From assembly GCA_934552695.1 (NCBI GenBank), contig CAKTER010000056.1:1-8754 (forward strand): a stretch of DNA of 8,754 nt, given 5' to 3'. Positions 5,464-8,754 of the stretch are shown here, piece by piece. Position numbers and translations under genes: made by a program. The notes under the pieces are model-generated. The model was not told the DNA's origin, ran no database searches, and saw only the letters and a list, made by a program, of their open reading frames with translations. This stretch comes from an uncultured Eubacteriales bacterium. Its GTDB lineage: Bacteria > Bacillota > Clostridia > Lachnospirales > Anaerotignaceae. Position 1 is the stretch's first letter. Each line of letters starts with the position of its first letter.

Positions 5464-6753
5464 ATGAGCAATCCCAGAGAAGTGGCCTTGGATACCCTGC
5501 TGGCGGTGACCGAGGAGGGGGCCTACAATAGCATATCCCTGCGGCAGGCCCTGCGGAAAAACGGGGCTATGAGCCGGGCCGACCGGGCCTTTGTGACCCA
5601 GGTGGTCAACGGCTGCCTGCGGAATCTTTTGTATTTGGACTTTTGTTTAAACGCTTACAGCAAGACTCCGGTAAGCAAAATGAAGCCCCTGATCCGGGGG
5701 GCCCTGCGGACGGGGGCCTATCAGATTTTGATGATGGAGCGGGTGCCAAATTCCGCCGCCTGCAACGAAACGGTGGCGCTGGTAAAGCGCCGGGGCTTGG
5801 GGGCGCTTTCCGGGTTTGTGAACGGGGTACTGCGGGCACTGGCGCAAAAGGGAGCCCCGCTGCTGCCGGAGCAGGATACGGCGGAACGGCTTTCCCTGCA
5901 ATATTCCCACCCGCTGTGGCTGATAAAACTGTGGCTGGCGGCCTACCCGGCGGACTTTGTCGAGGCCCTGTGCGCCCAAAACAATACGCCGCCGCCGGTG
6001 ACCGTTGCCGTAAACCCCTTGTGGACGACGCCGGAGGAACTGGCCCGGGAACTGGCCCAAAGCGGGGTAGAAAGTGAGCCCGGGCATTTGGCGGCCGGGG
6101 CCTTGCGGTTGCAGCATACGGCGGACTTGACCAAGCTGCCTGCCTTTTTAGAGGGGCGCTTCCATGTGATGGACGAAAGTGCTATGGCGGCGGTGGAGGC
6201 GCTGGACCCCCAGCCGGGGGAGAGAGTTTTGGACGCCTGCGCCGCCCCCGGGGGGAAAACCCTGCGAATGGCCGAGTTTATGCAAAATACCGGGGAGATT
6301 GTGGCCCGGGATTTGTACCCTCACAAGCTGGAGCTGCTGGAGGAAAGCGCCGCCCGGCTGGGGCTTTCCATCATTCGTACCGAGGAATACGATGCGACGA
6401 CGCCGGAAACCGGGGGGACTTTTGACCGGGTGCTGGCCGATGTGCCCTGTTCGGGGCTGGGGCTGCTCCGCAAAAAGCCCGACCTGCGGTATAAGCGGAC
6501 GGGGGCGGACATCGATGCGCTGGTGGCCCTTCAACGGGAGATTTTAACGGCGCTGGCCGGGGCGGTGCGGCCCGGGGGGCGGCTGGTGTATAGCACCTGT
6601 ACCCTGTGCCGGAAGGAAAACGAGAAAAATGTGGATTGGTTTCTCCAAAGCTTCCCCTATGAGCGGGAAGGGGACGACCGGTACATTTACCCGCAGATAG
6701 AGGATGCCGACGGCTTTTACATTGCCCGGCTGAGGCGAAAGGATGAGCGATAA
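5464..6753 (+). CDS. rsmB: 16S rRNA (cytosine(967)-C5)-methyltransferase
   Basis: RsmB methylates carbon 5 of a cytosine in helix 31 of 16S rRNA (C967 in E. coli) with S-adenosylmethionine. The 429-residue protein has an N-terminal NusB-like RNA-binding domain (about 1-135; helical, with the ADRAFVTQVVNG and NSAACNETVALVK patterns) and a C-terminal Rossmann methyltransferase domain. Visible motifs are DACAAPGGKT (257-266, cofactor loop), DVPCSGLGLLRKKPDLR (326-342) with C329, and YSTCTL (376-381) with C379. The two cysteines are the pair used by m5C RNA methyltransferases, one attacking C6 and the other releasing the product. DGFYIARL near the end is also usual. The start ATG at 5464 has AGAGGAAG upstream. 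It opens the operon and its end overlaps rlmN by 11 bases. In many Firmicutes priA/def/fmt lie just upstream; here lepA does. Confidence 0.95.
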   Translation: MSNPREVALDTLLAVTEEGAYNSISLRQALRKNGAMSRADRAFVTQVVNGCLRNLLYLDFCLNAYSKTPVSKMKPLIRGALRTGAYQILMMERVPNSAACNETVALVKRRGLGALSGFVNGVLRALAQKGAPLLPEQDTAERLSLQYSHPLWLIKLWLAAYPADFVEALCAQNNTPPPVTVAVNPLWTTPEELARELAQSGVESEPGHLAAGALRLQHTADLTKLPAFLEGRFHVMDESAMAAVEALDPQPGERVLDACAAPGGKTLRMAEFMQNTGEIVARDLYPHKLELLEESAARLGLSIIRTEEYDATTPETGGTFDRVLADVPCSGLGLLRKKPDLRYKRTGADIDALVALQREILTALAGAVRPGGRLVYSTCTLCRKENEKNVDWFLQSFPYEREGDDRYIYPQIEDADGFYIARLRRKDER

Positions 6754-7798
6754 AGCCATGGATTGGAATGGGATGACGCTGCCGGAGCTGACCGAGGCCC
6801 TGACCGGTTTGGGCGAAAGCGCTTTCCGGGCCAGGCAGGTGTTTGACTGGCTGCAGGCCAAGGGCGCCCAAAGCTTTGGAGAGATGAGCAACCTGCCCAA
6901 AGGGTTGCGGGAAAGCTTGGCCCAAACCCAAACGCTGGGGCAGGCAGAGATTGTAAAACGGGAGGAATCGGCCAGCGACGGTACGATAAAATACCTGTAC
7001 CGGCTGCGGGACGATAACCTGATAGAAGGGGTGCTGATGCGCTACGGCTACGGCAACGCCCTGTGCGTATCCACCCAGGTGGGCTGCCGGATGGGCTGCA
7101 CCTTTTGCGCCTCTACGCTGGAGGGCCGGGTGCGGGATTTGTCGGCCGGGGAAATGATGGCCCAGGTGCATGCCGCCCAGCGGGATACCGGGGAACGGGT
7201 GTCGTCGCTGGTGCTGATGGGCAGTGGGGAGCCGCTGGATAATTTCGACAACACCCTGCGGTTTATTGAGCTGCTTTCCGACCCCAAGGGCCTGAATTTG
7301 GGGCAGCGGCACATCACCCTGTCCACCTGCGGGCTCACCGACCGTATCCGGGAGCTGGCGGCCCGGCGCTTGCAAATTACGCTGGCGGTGTCCCTCCATG
7401 CGCCCAACGACGAGCTGCGCCGGGAGATGATGCCCGTGGCCCGGGCTTATCCCCTGCCGGAGCTGCTGGCAGCCTGTAAGGAGTATGGGGATGTTACCCA
7501 CCGGCGGGTTACCTTTGAATATGCGCTGGTGGCCGGGAAAAACGACAGCCGGGCCTGTGCCATTGAGCTGGCGGGGCGGCTGCACCATATGCTGTGCCAT
7601 GTAAACCTCATCCCGGTGAACCCGGTGGAGGAGCGGGGGCTTTTGGCCAGCTCGGCCGCTGCGGTGGAGGCCTTTGCCCAAACCCTGCGGGAGCGGGGGA
7701 TTGAGACCACCATCCGCCGGAAGCTGGGCAGCGATGTGAATGCGGCCTGCGGGCAGCTGCGGCGGCGGACGCTGGCGGCGCAAAAGGAGGAACGATAA
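6743..7798 (+). CDS. rlmN: Dual-specificity 23S rRNA/tRNA adenine C2-methyltransferase, radical SAM
   Basis: RlmN adds a methyl group to C2 of A2503 in 23S rRNA (E. coli numbering) and of A37 in some tRNAs, by a ping-pong radical mechanism. Its 351 residues are typical. The radical-SAM cluster motif is C115-RMG-C119-TF-C122. Both mechanistic cysteines are seen: C108 in LCVSTQVGC and C336 in DVNAACGQL, which carries the methyl group in the E. coli enzyme (C355). MGSGEPLDN (159-167) is the GEPL cofactor-binding motif, and LAVSLHAPND (214-223) is a further family hallmark. The N-terminal RNA-binding domain covers about residues 1-95. GAGG seven bases before the ATG at 6743 supports this start, which lies inside rsmB; an alternative ATG at 6758 has no equal site. 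The presence of C336 separates it from proteins that merely share the radical-SAM fold; Cfr-type resistance (C8) is less likely given the context. Confidence 0.95.
   Translation: MSDKAMDWNGMTLPELTEALTGLGESAFRARQVFDWLQAKGAQSFGEMSNLPKGLRESLAQTQTLGQAEIVKREESASDGTIKYLYRLRDDNLIEGVLMRYGYGNALCVSTQVGCRMGCTFCASTLEGRVRDLSAGEMMAQVHAAQRDTGERVSSLVLMGSGEPLDNFDNTLRFIELLSDPKGLNLGQRHITLSTCGLTDRIRELAARRLQITLAVSLHAPNDELRREMMPVARAYPLPELLAACKEYGDVTHRRVTFEYALVAGKNDSRACAIELAGRLHHMLCHVNLIPVNPVEERGLLASSAAAVEAFAQTLRERGIETTIRRKLGSDVNAACGQLRRRTLAAQKEER
7784..7790 (+). promoter_or_regulatory. Ribosome-binding site that fixes the GTG start of prpC
   Basis: AAGGAGG at the end of rlmN lies nine bases before the GTG at 7800. 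An ATG in the same frame exists only at 7740, far inside rlmN and without such a site. Confidence 0.75.
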
Positions 7799-7799
7799 G

Positions 7800-8531
7800 G
7801 TGTTTGCAATCGGGAAATGCGATATTGGCCGGGAGCGGAAGCAAAACGAGGACGCCATCTTCGTTTCCGACGGTTCCGGCCGGTTAAAGGATTTGTATAT
7901 TGTGGCCGACGGCATTGGCGGGCATTTTGGCGGGGAAGTCGCCAGCTCCCTGGCCATCGAAACGTTTTTGGAATACGTGGAGAACCACTATACCGAGGAG
8001 AGCGAGGTACTGGAGGTTTTGATTGGCGGGCTCCAGTACGCCAACAACTGTGTGTATAGCCGGGCCCGGCTGGACCGGGCGCTGACCGGGATGGGCACCA
8101 CGTTTTTGGCGGCGGCCATCCGGGATAACACCTTGTATGCCGTGCATATCGGCGATAGCCGGCTGTACCTTTTGCGGGGCGGGCGGCTGACCCAGCTGAG
8201 CCGGGATCACTCCTATGTGATGGAAATGGTGCGGCAGGGGAAGCTGACGGCGGAAGAGGCCAGCGTCCACCCCAAACGCAACATCATCACCCGGGCCCTG
8301 GGAATCCAGGAGACGGCCGAGCCGGATACCATCATCGAAAAGCTGTGGGAGGGCGACAGCCTGTTGCTTTGCTCCGATGGGCTTTCGGGGATGCTTTCCG
8401 ACGCCGCCATGGAGCATGAGCTGAACGGGCCCGGGGATACGGCCCACATTGTGGACCGGCTGGTGGACGAGGCCAACCGGGCCGGAGGACGGGATAACAT
8501 TTCGGCCATTGTGATTCGGAACAGGAGGTGA
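7800..8531 (+). CDS. prpC: PP2C-family Ser/Thr protein phosphatase (PrpC/Stp type)
   Basis: This metal-dependent phosphatase removes phosphate from Ser/Thr residues and counteracts the PASTA-type kinase encoded next. The 243 residues show the full motif series: RKQNED (13-18), VADGIGGHFGGE (35-46) with D37, GMGTT (97-101), HIGDSRLYLLR (116-126), SRDHS (134-138), ITRALG (173-178), CSDGLSGML (191-199) with D193, and GGRDNISAIVI (229-239) with D232. D37, D193 and D232 are the expected metal ligands. No membrane segment or signal peptide is seen, so it is cytosolic. Translation starts at GTG 7800, one base after the rlmN stop. The prkC ribosome-binding site lies in its last codons. PrpC-PrkC pairs act on translation GTPases, cell-wall and growth control in Bacillus and relatives; targets here are unknown. 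Confidence 0.95.
   Translation: MFAIGKCDIGRERKQNEDAIFVSDGSGRLKDLYIVADGIGGHFGGEVASSLAIETFLEYVENHYTEESEVLEVLIGGLQYANNCVYSRARLDRALTGMGTTFLAAAIRDNTLYAVHIGDSRLYLLRGGRLTQLSRDHSYVMEMVRQGKLTAEEASVHPKRNIITRALGIQETAEPDTIIEKLWEGDSLLLCSDGLSGMLSDAAMEHELNGPGDTAHIVDRLVDEANRAGGRDNISAIVIRNRR
8523..8528 (+). promoter_or_regulatory. Ribosome-binding site that fixes the TTG start of prkC
   Basis: AGGAGG in the last codons of prpC lies eight bases before TTG at 8537 and fourteen before a second in-frame TTG at 8543. The first is better spaced. Confidence 0.65.
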
Positions 8532-8536
8532 GGGCC

Positions 8537-8754
8537 TTGTATTTGGAGATTGGTACGGTATTAAACGGCCGCTATCGCATCGAGGAGAAGCTGGGTGTGG
8601 GCGGCATGGCGGTGGTGTACCGGGGCGAGGATACCCGGCTGGGGCGCTCCGTCACCATTAAGGTGTTAAAGGAAGAGTACATCCACGACGAAGCGTCGCT
8701 GGAGCGGTTCCATACCGAGGCCCAGGCCGTGGCCCGGCTCAGCCATCCCAACAT
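8537..8754 (+). CDS. prkC: Hanks-type Ser/Thr protein kinase, N-terminal part (cut by window edge)
   Basis: Seventy-two codons of the kinase N-lobe are visible. IGTVLNGRYRI (5-15) is the usual opening of PrkC/PknB-like kinases. The glycine-rich loop is GVGGMAVVY (20-28), the ATP-anchoring lysine lies in VTIKVLK (K42), and the alpha-C helix region ERFHTEAQAVARLSHPN (56-72) carries the partner glutamate, E61. The more usual form of the lysine motif is VAIK; here Ala is replaced by Thr. The catalytic loop, membrane span and any extracellular PASTA repeats fall outside the window, so the PrkC name rests on the N-lobe and on pairing with prpC, the standard arrangement in Firmicutes. In such kinases PASTA repeats sense peptidoglycan fragments. 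The start is TTG, five bases after the prpC stop, so an ATG-only gene search would miss it or start it late. Confidence 0.88.
   Translation, partial: MYLEIGTVLNGRYRIEEKLGVGGMAVVYRGEDTRLGRSVTIKVLKEEYIHDEASLERFHTEAQAVARLSHPN

Noticed and set aside
6371..7957. A 528-codon open frame on the minus strand opposite rsmB, rlmN and prpC
   Set aside because: It crosses three well-recognised genes, is rich in Pro/His/Gln/Gly as expected from antisense GC-rich codons, and has no recognisable motif.

Overview
The window looks like chromosomal DNA from a GC-rich Firmicute, most likely a gut-type member of Clostridia/Oscillospirales. Three observations support this: the gene order rsmB-rlmN-prpC-prkC (typical of Firmicutes), a pyrimidine-nucleoside phosphorylase gene of Bacillus/Clostridium type next to deoB, and strong Shine-Dalgarno sites with frequent TTG/GTG starts. 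Arginine is mostly CGG. Taxon placement is inference; no marker was searched.

Left part, minus strand (1-3090): an operon read right to left. A sigma-A-type promoter (TTGATT-17-TATAAT) with a 13-bp palindrome over its -10 box drives pdp (pyrimidine-nucleoside phosphorylase) and then deoB (phosphopentomutase). Together these turn pyrimidine (deoxy)nucleosides into bases plus (deoxy)ribose 5-phosphate. The deoB stop overlaps the start of a 53-residue single-membrane-span protein of unknown function. After a 76-bp gap comes the start of a secreted protein with a clear signal peptide, cut by the window edge.

Middle (3090-3490): the only sizeable non-coding stretch and the most interesting part. 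On the minus strand an extended -10 box lies just before the base of a perfect hairpin. A second hairpin with a six-C loop follows, then a long GNRA-capped hairpin ending in a U-rich tract. Everything fits a roughly 140-nt structured small RNA, or alternatively a terminator-ending leader far upstream of pdp, that I cannot assign to a known family. Facing away from it is an extended -10 promoter for lepA, whose leader carries a small terminator-like hairpin just before the ribosome-binding site.

Right part, plus strand (3490-8754): lepA (EF-4, back-translocating/ribosome-associated GTPase; TTG start) ends in a strong intrinsic terminator. A new promoter (TTGCCT-17-TAAAAT) then starts the operon rsmB (16S rRNA m5C methyltransferase), rlmN (radical-SAM 23S rRNA/tRNA adenosine C2 methyltransferase), prpC (PP2C-type Ser/Thr phosphatase; GTG start) and prkC (Hanks-type Ser/Thr kinase; TTG start, cut by the right edge). 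The first two modify rRNA; the last two are an opposing phosphatase-kinase pair. All joints are tight or overlapping, which suggests one transcript.
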